NCBI GenBank assembly: GCA_000727475.1
Contig: KL647298.1
Coordinates: 2,255,863 to 2,319,862, forward strand
Length of the DNA: 64,000 nucleotides
Direction of reading: 5' to 3'
From: Sarcocystis neurona
Lineage: Eukaryota > Apicomplexa > Conoidasida > Eucoccidiorida > Sarcocystidae
Position 1 is the first letter of the stretch. Each line of letters begins with the position of its first letter. Shown piece after piece: positions 1 to 10,694 of the stretch. The notes under the pieces were generated by a model. It did no database searches and was not told the origin of the DNA. It worked only from the letters and a program-made list of their open reading frames with translations. The position numbers and the translations under genes are program-made.

Positions 1-2780
1 ATGTGTACATTACATACATGTGCACATATGAATGTGCTACATACAGAAATATATACTTCTGTGCGTGTACATTTTAATGATTCCAGAAAGGGGAAGGTGT
101 GCCGATGCACGTGTGCACGTACGTAGAGGTGAGTAACTTCAACTTCTGGGAGATATGCGTGATTTTACTTGTTGTGAGAAAGATGCACTGGTGTGTGCGC
201 GGACATGTAGTGGGTGCAGAGTACAGTAGGTATGTATGTGGTACGATTACTATGCAGAATCGTTCATGTGCACGTTTGCTGTCTGGCTCTCAACGGAAAA
301 AAAAAAAAACATAAACGCCAGGAGATTGACGAGTTCCCGCAGCGGGTAGAATACGCTTCAGTGTCGCCCGTATACCCGTATATCTTCGAATCCGTGTCTG
401 AGGCATCCCCGCCACCAAGCCCCAACAGACTTCACCTGCGCGTGTTGCGTTAATTAGTAAATCCATCAGTCATGTGAAACAAACCCACCTACGTCGGCCT
501 ACTAATAATGCATGTACGTCAGACGCAACAAAGGCAGTCTTCCGTGACTGGTCAGCTGCGTGAGAACCCAGTCTCCCACACAGACGCCTAACCCAAAAGG
601 CCCCTCCGCGTACGTGGAAATCTTGGAAAAAGAGGAATGCATGGCAGAAAAGCTTAAAAAGACCCTTCTGGGATGTTAGGAGGTCAGGACAAGCGAGGAA
701 ATCAATTTGAGTCGTAGTATTTGATCGCAGGCGGTCAAGGGAAACAAACTCTTGCGTCTCGGCGTGACTGCTTATTATACACATTTAAGTGGTAGATGAC
801 GGGAAGCATCGGAAGCACCATACAGAGCGTATGCCAGTGTAGCATGCCAGCAGCGGAAGTGAACGAGAGAAGCTGTCCCGTATTGCCGTCAACAGAAGAA
901 GGAAGAGGAAGTGTGAAGGCAAACAGATGGAACTCTACTGCGAATAGAACGATAGAGGAGGAGAAGCCTGAGGCCGGGTGCACGGGAATGAGTGATCGGA
1001 TGTGCATAGCAGGCGAACACCGCAGAGTTCTCTCCAAGTGACTGTCTGCGCTATTGTCTAACTGGACAGGCGTACCCGAGACGGGAAGGTGCTCCTGGAG
1101 TCATCGCAGTAAATTTTTATGGAACGTCAGACGGAAAGAATTTCTTGCAGACAGGTTGTCACATGTTGAACACGTTGTGGAGAAGTGGACACGATGTACA
1201 TGCAAGACTGCACGCATGTGTGTATGTATATATAGTGATACATACTGACAAGTGGTAGATGGCGGGAGGCATAGTCGTATACGGTAAGTGAACACGTGAT
1301 AGACACCAGACACACGGGTGGACCAGTAGATAAGGAGACAGACGCATGAATAATATGTAGCATACCGAACTGGGAGTCTGCCTTCTTCAACATCGTACGC
1401 CTGCACGTCCACGCATACGTATGTCTATTGGTTTTTGACAGTATGAGTGGATGGAGGCAAAATGCACCTGAGACGGAATCCACTACGAAAGGGCTGACAT
1501 ATATTTCGTTAAGATTTGTGGATGGTTCAACTGTAGACATCCGTGCTGCCGTCACATATGTGTACATGTGTTCATGTTACACTGTATGTACATACACGTA
1601 GACAGCATTAGAGTCGCTTGAGGACTACTTCTTTGGGACGCTGGTTCATGAGTGTGTATTGAGCCGACACTTTATCGAGACCAACGAAAATTCAGTCAGC
1701 ATTACCTGGCGGGAACTATTCTTCTGCATGAGTACGGTGCCTAGACGTGTTCTCTTCAGAAGGTTTTGTGTTCTCGGTACGCGTACGAATGCCACCTATA
1801 TACGTATATGTTTATGCGTATACATAAGGAGAGATAGATAGATCTAGTATGTACACGAGCACGATCGTAGTTGCGTGGTGAAGCAGAACTTCTAATACAG
1901 GTTTCCCTGGTCCGCGCAACACACGTATGGGTATATATATATATATATATGTGAATATTCGCGTGTGCGCAACGGCGTAAGTGTGCGAACGCTTTTGTCC
2001 GTCTGCAGTTCAGAGTGGGCACTACGTATAACGCTTGGAGGCGAGAATGGCTATCGATCCCCTCTCTGAGGCATTGACTCAAACAGCTGTACACGTAAGG
2101 AGTGCGCTTGTCCTTCACTGTCTTCTGTGTGGGCTCTGCCATGTAAAATCTCTGAGTTAATGTCTTAACTAAAGACCGTCTATACGTTCTTCTTGTCTAC
2201 AGTGCCGTTTGTCTACTAAGGTGTTCGCGTGGTCTCCATGATGGTGTCGCTTGCCTACTAAGGTGTACGCGTGGTCTCCATGTCGGTTGATGCAGATATG
2301 CATATGTGTCCACGTCCTCTGTATATGCACCTTCATGTGGAACTGAATGGGTACGAATGCACACGAGGACTGACAGTGCAGCCCATCCGGCTTTTCACCG
2401 CCAACAAACACTTTAATCAGGTCTCGTAGATACATGCAGACGCCGTGTAGACTTCCATTTATCTATATACACACATGCATATATGTCTACATGTGTTTGG
2501 ATAATGTTTCCGCGCATGTCTGCTCGGAGAGTCATGCGTGGCATGCTTACGCCCTGCTCAATTAATCTTCGCGACACGTACGAAAGATAACTCACACTGC
2601 ATTAGCATGTACACCCATACATTGGACATAGATTTTGTAGCGCCTTGTGTGCATATATGCAGTTCCGTAGATATATTTGTGGCGACAAGCAGATACATTG
2701 ACAGATGCGTGTGAAGGTGTTCACGCGCGCCACGCGGAGGTGTACTCCGCCTTGATCGAGAATCATTGAATCTCTGCCAT
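1..2780. other. left edge, no gene called
   Basis: All six frames are broken by frequent stops. The few open stretches (under 150 codons) are rich in Tyr/Cys/His/Arg from TGTA-type DNA and carry no recognisable motif. A good donor-like site (GTAAGT, 2781) follows this stretch and could belong to an upstream exon of the tentative gene at 2.9-7.4 kb, but no coding frame leading into it could be chosen. Confidence 0.4.
2213..2296. repeat. imperfect 42-bp direct repeat, two copies
   Basis: Two copies start at 2213 and 2255 with CTACTAAGGTGT and share CGCGTGGTCTCCATG. There are few substitutions between copies and no coding role is visible. Confidence 0.7.
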
Positions 2781-2903
2781 GTAAGTCCGAATCGTTCTTC
2801 CTTGCTGTGCCTGCGCCTGCTGTCGACGTACGAAGATCCTTGTTTCCCTGCGGCGATTCCACTATTGGAAAGAAGAAGCGAAACTCAATTTTTTTCTTTC
2901 CAG

Positions 2904-5900
2904 CCGATTTAGCAAACTTTACAATGTTCGCCTCCTACACCAGAACAGTGTTGGCCCCGGTACAGCTGAGCCACTGTCTTTTCAACAGAGCCGCTGGTGA
3001 CGTTCAGTTCAATTCATCATATACATCTTATGTGTGTACAACTGACTGCCACACGATAGACCAAAACGTATAGCCGTATCTATTTGTCGCTACAATTACC
3101 TGTAAATACCCCCAGTTGTCTTCATCGTAGTTCTGTTTTGGTGCTTTGATTGTCGTCCGTGTACTGGCACCTTTTCTAGAGATACATGGTGTTTTTCCTC
3201 GCCTATCGCCGTCAAAACAACGATGAACGTGTTGTTGCACACTGGTTTATAGAACTCCACATCCACACAAATATAATACTTTAACACCCGTTCTCCTCAA
3301 TGAGAGTTCGCGTCACTCCTTTCTTAATTGTAACGCTCTCCCTGTAACTGACACGAAGCAGGCGCAAATACGTGGCGCAGATCTCGTATTCGCCTTTTGC
3401 AGGCGAAGCTGCTGCTTTCCGCTGAAGGAGTTCGCATAACTGGGTTTCAGCACTGAATATATTTCAATACACCTTTGCACAAGAAATCATTTCTCCTAAA
3501 CGTCAACTTCTTTCGTGCGTGCCCGCAGACGTGTTGGGTTACGACTCAGCATCAGGCGGACTCCACGATCAACGTACACAACTCGGATGTCGCGCACCAT
3601 ATATATGCGCGTCCTCCCTGTCTCATATGCCTCTCCAGCACAGCATATTAGCAAACAGAACTACTTCTTTCCGGAGCGCCGTACCTTGTGTAATTGTGGC
3701 ATTCCGTTATGGAGAGGAGGTTTTCACAATGATACGCATCTCCCTACGGTAATCCCGGTCCGTATATCCTGTAGTCATTCTAATTCTTGATTCAGGTGAA
3801 TGTCGACTTTACGACTACTCCAGCGTTGCATTTATAAGCTGATTTCACTACAGCGTTGTACTTGACCGACAACCGGTTGCAGAAGTTGTCACAGTTTTAA
3901 TGTGCTTCTGCGGCATCAACGTTCGCCAATTCGCCGCCCAGCGACTCATAAATACGTGAAAGACATCGCTTGCGCGAAACAGGGCGGCACCGAATCATCG
4001 TACAAACCTCCAAACAGTCACACCACAAAAGCTGTTCCCTTCTTAACTTCTCTGGATGAACTTAGAGCAAGACGCCTATGTTGTTACGTATGTGTGTAGG
4101 CGATACAGGTTGGGTGCATACATACACCCAGCTCTACGTACGTGTTTGCTTCCGGTGCCTCCCAATATGTTCAGCGAAAGTAATATCCGCCTTCGGCGCC
4201 AGAAGGCGTCTTCATTTCTGGTCCACGTCTTCGTGAACTACTGCTTTACTCCCCTTTGTGCAGTGTGCACATCGCACGGATATACAGACGGCCGTATGGA
4301 AACACGCTTTCTCCGCACGTGACGTTCCAGATTCTCATATCCACGAGATTGAGTACAAACTCCGTGCAGCCTGTCTGTTCTCGGCGTGATCTTACCGCGT
4401 ACGCGAGTCACCTCAGCTGCCGTACCTGAGTAGTGACTCCACGTGGTCTATAGAAGACCACTGTTCGCGTCGTTGGAAAAGACCAGTAAGACTGCACCAT
4501 GAACAACCCTTCACATACGTATCTGTTTAGCACACGTACGCCTTCCTCGACCGGCGGGACTCTGTAACCTTTGTGTATCCGTGCTTGTGTCGATTTAGAG
4601 AGACATTCCAGTCGTCAGAACCAGAAAGTCTGAGAATGGTTTCTTGTTACGCAGCGAATTTTTGATGACACGTATATCCACTGTTGACAGCGTGCTCAGG
4701 AGCGTATTCTGCATTCTACTGCATTCACCATTCGTATTTCCTTTCTTTCCAGATGTGGCTCTGCTCTGGAAAAGGATTCCCGACTCTATCAGAACCTGAG
4801 TTGTTGACGTACGATGCCTTTTTCAGCTGGCTTCTACAGGAGTGCGCACACTCGAGGAGTGCGACTCAGCTGCCCCGTCCAAGCCAGTGGAGTTCCTCAT
4901 CGTCTTCTACAGTTGCCGGAGAAAGGAAACAGTACAGGACTCACACACTGGAAGCGCGCAAGGAAGCGCGCAGGGTAGTTGAGTGTCTTCGCTCCAAGTA
5001 CGTACGCATATGGATATTCAGGTCGTGGTTTAGACGTATGTACGCACATGTATCCACGTATTCTGAATCACGTATACGCACATCTATTTACGGGGGAAGA
5101 GAAAGGAGGCAGCAATACGCGCTGTCCAATATCTATGTGAGGCACCGCTAGATTCTCTCACGTGAGGCACCGCTAGATTCTGTCATGTAAGGCACCGCTA
5201 GATTCTCTCAACTGAAACGGGTGTGTGAATCCGTAGATATACGTAAACGTACTTGGCTGTGTGTACGTGCCTACGCACGCGTGTATATGTCACCGATTAC
5301 TTCTACACAGGTGCATATAAACCTAAGCACATTTAAATGCAGAGTCCTCTACTCCTCCGTCTGATCCTCAGCACTGAAAAACAGAGTAATGCGTGTATAT
5401 ATGTGCCGTCGGATTCTCTCTGTTTTCTTCTCAGACTCAACTCCGTAATGTCCATGTACGCATGCGGACATCCTTTTTTTTTGCTTTTCGCTCTCCTTGT
5501 GCTCGTGAAGGAAATAGACGCTACACATACATGTAAACAGGTCGCTTATGAACCACCGTTGCGTTGAGCAACTTTGCATTAACCTCTACCTCTACAAACA
5601 TGACAGCAAGCGAGCGCGTGGCGCTCTGCAGGTGAGTATCACTCCTCGTCGCGTACTTTCATGCTGTTTTTTGCATCGCAGAACGAGAGGAGCTTACGGG
5701 AACGTTGCGTCTTTCCGTTTCGTCGCGCGTAAAGGTACTTCTTCTCCAAGCACTGAAGCAGAGGACGAACAACACAGAATATACATCTGTGTCAAATGGG
5801 GACTACAGGATTAGGAAGGAAAAGGAGGAGAAAGAAAAAGGAAGAAAAAGGAACCCATACGCTGTTTTTTTTGTCGCTTTGTTGCCGCGGGAAACGGAAC

Positions 5901-7427
5901 AGTCGCCCTCGCCGCTGGGCGGCCACTCCCCGCGCTGCGAGATTCAGGTGAGAGAAGTCTCTAATTTTCCGAGGTCAACGGATAAACCTTCGCTATTTGT
6001 TCGGTTGACTGCAACGCCTTTATTTTCCCGGTACTACCTGAGAAATGTACTTGCCGCTCTTGAATATTTACACTTGTATTTGAAGTGACTCGTCTACGCT
6101 GCGCACGTGAAATACTAGCGGGCGCAACTCTGGGGGGTATCTCACAGAATGGGGAAAGTTCACTATCTCCTCTTCAGTTGATTCTTTGCTGGAAAAAGAG
6201 CGGTTAGTGAAATCTGCACCGTCGTCCGGCGTCACTACCACGTTTCTGCTGTCGATTTGAGTTGAAATCTTTTTTTCGTGCTTCCCGTTTCTCATTCTGG
6301 AAATCACCGGACGCGTTTCAAGTCACCGTTCCATAGTTCCTGCTGCCCTTCCTTCCGTAATTTTTCATTTTTCTTCCGATCGTAGTAGTATTTGCTTCGT
6401 CATTTCGTATCCTTACCTTCACCTCCATGTTCTTTTTGTGGCGCTGTGGCGCGGATTCCCATGGCAGGTGAAAAATCAACAGCTACCCACTTCGGCGCTA
6501 CAGAGAGAATAGCCACTTATCTAAACGTTGGATCGCCAATCGGTCGGGCCGCACAAACGTGCTAACACACACTTATTTTATATTCCTGTCTGATACGTGA
6601 ACAAGTTCGCAGTACGGGATCGTGTGAAACTGAGCCTTAAATTTATCCAGGGGGAGATGTGGGCGCTGTACGCTACAGAAATTAAGTGGCATGTTTCCGT
6701 GTATACAGCAGTATACCCCAGTTCGAATAATGAAGAATTCTTTCGCTGGTTCCAGCGTCTTTTCACGTGATAAGACAAACGTTTTCCACTTGCGTCCGAG
6801 GCCTCCTTCGTAAAGTTACGGGATTCTGCGTTGGATGTGTCCGTATGCACACACATGCACACATCAATCGGTGTTTTCCAATTTTTTCCGTTTCCGCACA
6901 CATACGCTTGTTTTTGCAAAGATTCCCTGTACCCGGTGACTACTTGCGTGAAAATATTGTTTTGCTGGCTGATGCGTATCGCCAGACTGCACAACCGACG
7001 TTGGTGTGTACATACACTTGCGTGTAGGGAGGTCGCGCCTTTTTTTTTTAACTTCCGCAGCAAACCATTTTAATGGGCGGAGACTATTTGTTTATGAACC
7101 AGGACATGCGGCAGGAATCACCACCGAGGCAGCGACGGCTGGGATCTAGACACGCTACGGCGCGCGGGATTTTCCTTACTGAAAATTCCGTGAGTTACGT
7201 ACTCCCGTCTTAGAGGTCGCGCCGTAGTGAGCTCTTTTGAGCAACTCCCCCAGTCTTTATCTCGCAATTTCACCGCCTCCTGCGGACGAAAACCACAAGA
7301 TAGGCTCTGTCCAAAGCAACAGCAGCGTTAATTATATGCTCAACAGATGCACGGGGCACACATGTTCGTTCCGACTACCGTCATTGGAGGCGGCTTGATA
7401 GGGACTCCTCCCCCATTTCGAGAATGA
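2904..7427 (+). CDS. tentative nine-exon gene, unknown function
   Basis: Function is not recognised. Nine open segments with splice-like borders join in a single reading phase: 2904-2959, 3529-3748, 3883-4087, 4753-4997, 5541-5631, 5682-5728, 6386-6467, 7061-7189 and 7347-7427 (TGA). Together they give about 385 residues. Best-supported pieces are 3529-3748 (73 codons), 4753-4997 (82 codons, acceptor TTTCTTTCCAG, donor GTACGT) and 7061-7189 (T-rich acceptor, donor GTGAGT, peptide with LGSRHATARGIFL). Composition is ordinary, unlike the repeat-coded frames elsewhere; there is one short Ser run in the fourth piece. The sixth piece is short and Arg-rich, and the seventh is hydrophobic (27 residues, ending LWRGFPWQ) and could be membrane-associated. 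The N-terminus is not found: the first piece needs an upstream exon. Because borders were chosen to fit phase, chance assembly cannot be excluded. Visible facts are the open frames and splice-like sites; one gene is inference. Confidence 0.33.
5137..5211. repeat. 25-bp tandem repeat, three copies
   Basis: Copies begin at 5137, 5162 and 5187; the core is GGCACCGCTAGATTCT, with one or two changes per copy. It lies in a proposed intron of the tentative left-hand gene. Confidence 0.9.
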
Positions 7428-8191
7428 GGGCGCGACGGTCCGTCCAACAGCGTCCTGTGTGTCGTATTCACTCCCCATGGCATACTCAGCGTTGCGTACA
7501 GGAGAGATCGAGCTTGTCAGAAAAACAGATTAAGCGCCAAACCGATTACGGAAAGACAAGGCAAGGAAATCCTGACGGCGGGAAATTGGCATATAGCAAG
7601 GCTGTAACGAGGGGGGATCAGTAAAAAAAGAGAGCTATGTTAAGGATGACTGTTGTAGAGGCAGACAACGAAGGGAACAACTTGCTCCGGAGACGAAGAG
7701 ATCGGAAAATATAGCAAGCTATACGAGGTCTGTTGCAGAGGCAGATCATTACAGCCAGAAAGGTCGGTAAAAGTACAGTCAGAAGGCCAGCGTATTTTCA
7801 AGGCCAAACGTCCTTCAAAAAATCCCTCTCGGGAATGTTTACGCGGATGAGTACTTCCGACAGTAAGTCTGGAGCCACATGATTTATAGTACAAGTAAAC
7901 GTAAAATAAACGACAGGTAGTCCTAGTGCTACCAAGGATTTCCAGACGTTTTTTCCTGTGAAGATCTTGTGGACAGGTGGAGTTATATGCATATCGTCCG
8001 TATGTCTGCGAGCCGCGAAAAGCGGCACATACACGGCGTGTAGGTGCAAAATTCTCTGGTGCTCGGCTTTTCTGGCAGTCGCGCAGGTATTCCGTGCAAC
8101 CATGTCTTCCCGTCTACAATACACAGTGATAGGACTACATACTCACATCCACATATATGTGCGCGTATGTAAATGTAGTTACATACATATG
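7428..8191. other. no gene called
   Basis: Short open frames occur on both strands, for example 7424-7624 plus (67 codons, ending TRGDQ), but none has a motif or a phase-compatible junction with its neighbours. A GATCAGTAAAAAAAGAG stretch near 7617 is unremarkable. Confidence 0.35.
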
Positions 8192-8974
8192 CTACACTAC
8201 ATATGTTTGCAGATCCGCAGTGACCTGTACACGCAGCTTTGTACGCAAGCTGCGAGTCAAGGTAGCTCCATACGCCCCCATGAAGACGGACGTGTAGGGC
8301 AGCTCGACTGTCGCTGACAGACGGAGACGCGGCGTCTCCTGCGAAGGTTTTCTTTTGCTGCATCTACGCAGAGGAGTCGAACAACACGTATGAAGGGCGT
8401 GCGCGGCGTGACGTCTTTGTTCCTTTACGTCTACGAGCAGTTCAGAATCCAAATTTTCCTCACCGTAATTCCGGTGAGGCCAGCGCTTACCGCTGTGTGC
8501 CGGACCCGGCGAAGAATCGGCTGCAGATTCTGCATGCTGGTGTCCACTGCGGCTACCGCGTGTTCTGGTCATTGATCCCTTCCGCTGGCGCAGACTGCGC
8601 GTCGCCTTTCTCCCTCCTGCTGCAGTTGATTTGTTGCTGGCATTGCTGCTGGGTGTTGGTCGCCAGTCTCTTGCCTCCTGCAGTTTTCTCTGTGTTGCTC
8701 CTGTAACGTCTCGAACTGTTGCCGGTGCAGTTTCTGCTTTGCAGCTTAAGTATTCCAGCGACCTCGTACTTCCACAGCGTCGTCGTGAGCTCAGCTGCGG
8801 CCACCGCTTCCACAGACTTTCCTCGCGGTGCAGCTGCTGCTGCTGCAGCGTCTGCCTCTGCTGCCGAGCTTCCCTTTGACGGGCACAAATAAGTTCGCAG
8901 CGGGATGTTCGCGAGTTCCCTCTTGGGGCGACTAAGTCAAGTTCGAAACTTGACTGTTTGCAGGGGCACGACAT
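8192..8974 (-). CDS. 260-codon open frame, possible exon, unknown function
   Basis: This is an uninterrupted minus-strand frame of 260 codons, longer than expected by chance at this base composition. It is rich in Arg, Ser, Gln and Ala, with a short Gln run near residues 43-47 coded by CAG, and looks disordered and basic. No domain is recognised. An acceptor-like TGCAAACAG lies just inside the N-terminal end on the minus strand, so the true exon may begin about seven codons in. The opposite strand has several shorter open frames over the same CTG-rich bases, so the open length may partly reflect repeat composition. Confidence 0.3.
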   Translation of the reverse strand: MSCPCKQSSFELDLVAPRGNSRTSRCELICARQREARQQRQTLQQQQLHREESLWKRWPQLSSRRRCGSTRSLEYLSCKAETAPATVRDVTGATQRKLQEARDWRPTPSSNASNKSTAAGGRKATRSLRQRKGSMTRTRGSRSGHQHAESAADSSPGPAHSGKRWPHRNYGEENLDSELLVDVKEQRRHAAHALHTCCSTPLRRCSKRKPSQETPRLRLSATVELPYTSVFMGAYGATLTRSLRTKLRVQVTADLQTYVV

Positions 8975-9840
8975 AGAAGATGTTGGTTTTTTCCCGCTAG
9001 AGGAGGAGCTGCGTCTTAGGAGAAAAGGACGACGCCCATTATCGTGTCACTACGGAGAGTTGTTGTCATCCGTGTATCTACGCGTACGTGCGATCTGGAG
9101 CTGTGTACGTACGTATTCTCTACGACATATATAAATATATATATGTATATATATATATGTGTATAAAAAGTGTGTGTATCTGTTTACGGATACACGTACC
9201 TTCCCAACAGTGTGTATGACTATATACGCTCCATGAATTAGCATCTACGCTTCTCTCGCAGTAAACGCGCACCTACAGGAGTGCACAGGTGTTCGAGGCT
9301 GTTCCTTTGCGGAGCACATGTCGCGGCCTGTAGACAGGCTTCAATTTTTTCCCCCACATCGGTACAAGCATCGGACTCGACCGCGCGTGTGGGGCAGGGA
9401 GGTCTATGCGCGTCGACGCGTGCGCCCTCTGCTGCAGGAAACATGTTTGTTTTACGTAGGCCCGTAGAAGGGGTCGATACATGCGTTGCTGTATATATAC
9501 ATACATATACATAGATAGGTCGATGGACGTGTATATATCCCCAGTGGAGTATTTCGGGAAGCATGCGTGTATTTCTGTCTGCCTGTACATAGGGGATGGT
9601 GATGCTTCTCTTTAAAGTCAAAGTGACAGTCTCTTCCCCGCGGTGTGCGCGTCCGTCTGGCCCCTTAGCAGCTCCTTTTTGAAGTTTTCTTGAAGGAAGC
9701 AATAACACAAAATCCGTCGTTGTCGTCAACCGAGTTCGTCGCCTTCGACCGCATGCAGCCCCGGGTCGACGCCGCCGGCAGAGGAACAGCACATGCCGGG
9801 CAGTCGACGGCGAAGCCGAGGAGGCGGCGGGGCGGGTTTT
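8975..9840. other. spacer with TA microsatellite, no gene called
   Basis: A TATATA/TGTATA tract lies at about 9127-9171. A 184-codon minus-strand frame (9238-9792) and a plus-strand frame beginning near 9690 overlap across a GC-rich block (9720-9835). Neither has a convincing start or splice border. The GC-rich block could be promoter or 5' leader of the dikinase gene; that is inference from position only. Confidence 0.3.
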
Positions 9841-10381
9841 TTCTGTCTTGCCTCTCTTTCATTTTTCGTCCACATGTCTCTCCTTGGTTTTCTGTTCTTC
9901 AGCTGCGCTTCCTCTTCGTCGTCGTTTGTTTCCACTTCCTTCTCCTTCTCCCCGCCAACACTGCCTGCACGTTCCTTGTCGCGCTCTGCCCCCCTCCTCC
10001 TCGCTGTCCTCGTCGATCCACACTTTTCGTTCTTGCCGGTCTCTCTACATCTCTCTACCTTCACTTTTCCTACTGGGCTACGTTTTCTGCTGGTTGTTGC
10101 ACTTCTCCTCGTCACCGTCTGCAGTTTGCGTCCCTCTCGCGTCCCTCTCGTCTTCCCTACTTCTACTTTTTTCTCCGCTCGTCGTTGTGTATCTCGTGTC
10201 TCCCGTCTTGCCTCTCTCCGATTTTCCGGCCTGCGTCCTTCTTCTCTCCTCCGTTTTATCGTTTTTCGTCCCACCTCCGCCGGGTGCGCGTCCTCGTTCT
10301 CGCTTCCCACCCGTTTTCCTCGTCTTCTGCGGGGCGGCGCCGTCGTTTTTCTGAGTCTCCCCTGCCCGTTTGACTGCGCAG
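9841..10381 (+). promoter_or_regulatory. CT-rich tract ending in acceptor-like CAG before the first dikinase coding exon
   Basis: About 540 bases are almost wholly C and T on the plus strand and end in TGACTGCGCAG, after which the frame is open into the ATG at 10394. An in-frame TGA at 10352 lies upstream inside the tract. It looks like the 3' end of a 5'-leader intron, or a pyrimidine-rich promoter region. The long Arg/Glu or Ser/Leu/Phe frames over it are composition artefacts. Confidence 0.5.
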
Positions 10382-10393
10382 AAGGTGACGACG

Positions 10394-10694
10394 ATGCAGC
10401 CGCAGCGGCAGCAGAGCAGCGGAGGTAGCGAAGGCGGGGGGGAGAACGAGGTGTCTGTACACCTCGAGTGTGTGTGTCCGTACACCCACCTCGGGCAGTC
10501 CGTCTACGTAGTGGGGAGCTGCTCTTCGCTCGGCTCCTGGCGACCTTCTCACGCTCTGCAGCTGCAGACGAACGAGAATGCCTTCCCCACGTGGAAAACC
10601 CGAGGCAGCGTGCGAATTCACAGAAATAAACAAATTGAATTCAAGTTCCTCATTATGACCGAAGACCGACATTATGTCAACTGGGAACCGACGG
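10394..10694 (+). CDS. GWD: dikinase exon 1: start codon and most of the CBM20 domain
   Basis: Residues 1-100. A Gln/Gly/Ser-rich leader of about 18 residues is followed by a CBM20 starch-binding domain: VYVVGSCSSLGSW (residues 37-49), the Trp-Lys pair at 67-68, FKFLI at 83-87 and the NWEPTG end. The GSW and WK aromatic positions are the glucan-contact residues known for CBM20. Donor GTACGC; the exon ends one base into a Gly codon. No signal peptide is visible, which fits a cytosolic enzyme. An acceptor-like CAG ends at 10381, so the transcript may have a 5' leader exon or even more N-terminal coding sequence. Confidence 0.88.

Noticed and set aside
7061..7189. Similarity of LGSRHATARGI to the GTRHRAALGI motif of diadenylate cyclases
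   Set aside because: Only a few residues agree, the paired DGA motif is absent at the expected place, and such enzymes are not expected here; no function assigned.
9690..9835. Upstream plus-strand frame as a first coding exon of the dikinase
   Set aside because: It has no usable donor before entering the CT-rich tract, and the CBM20 exon has its own ATG preceded by an in-frame stop.
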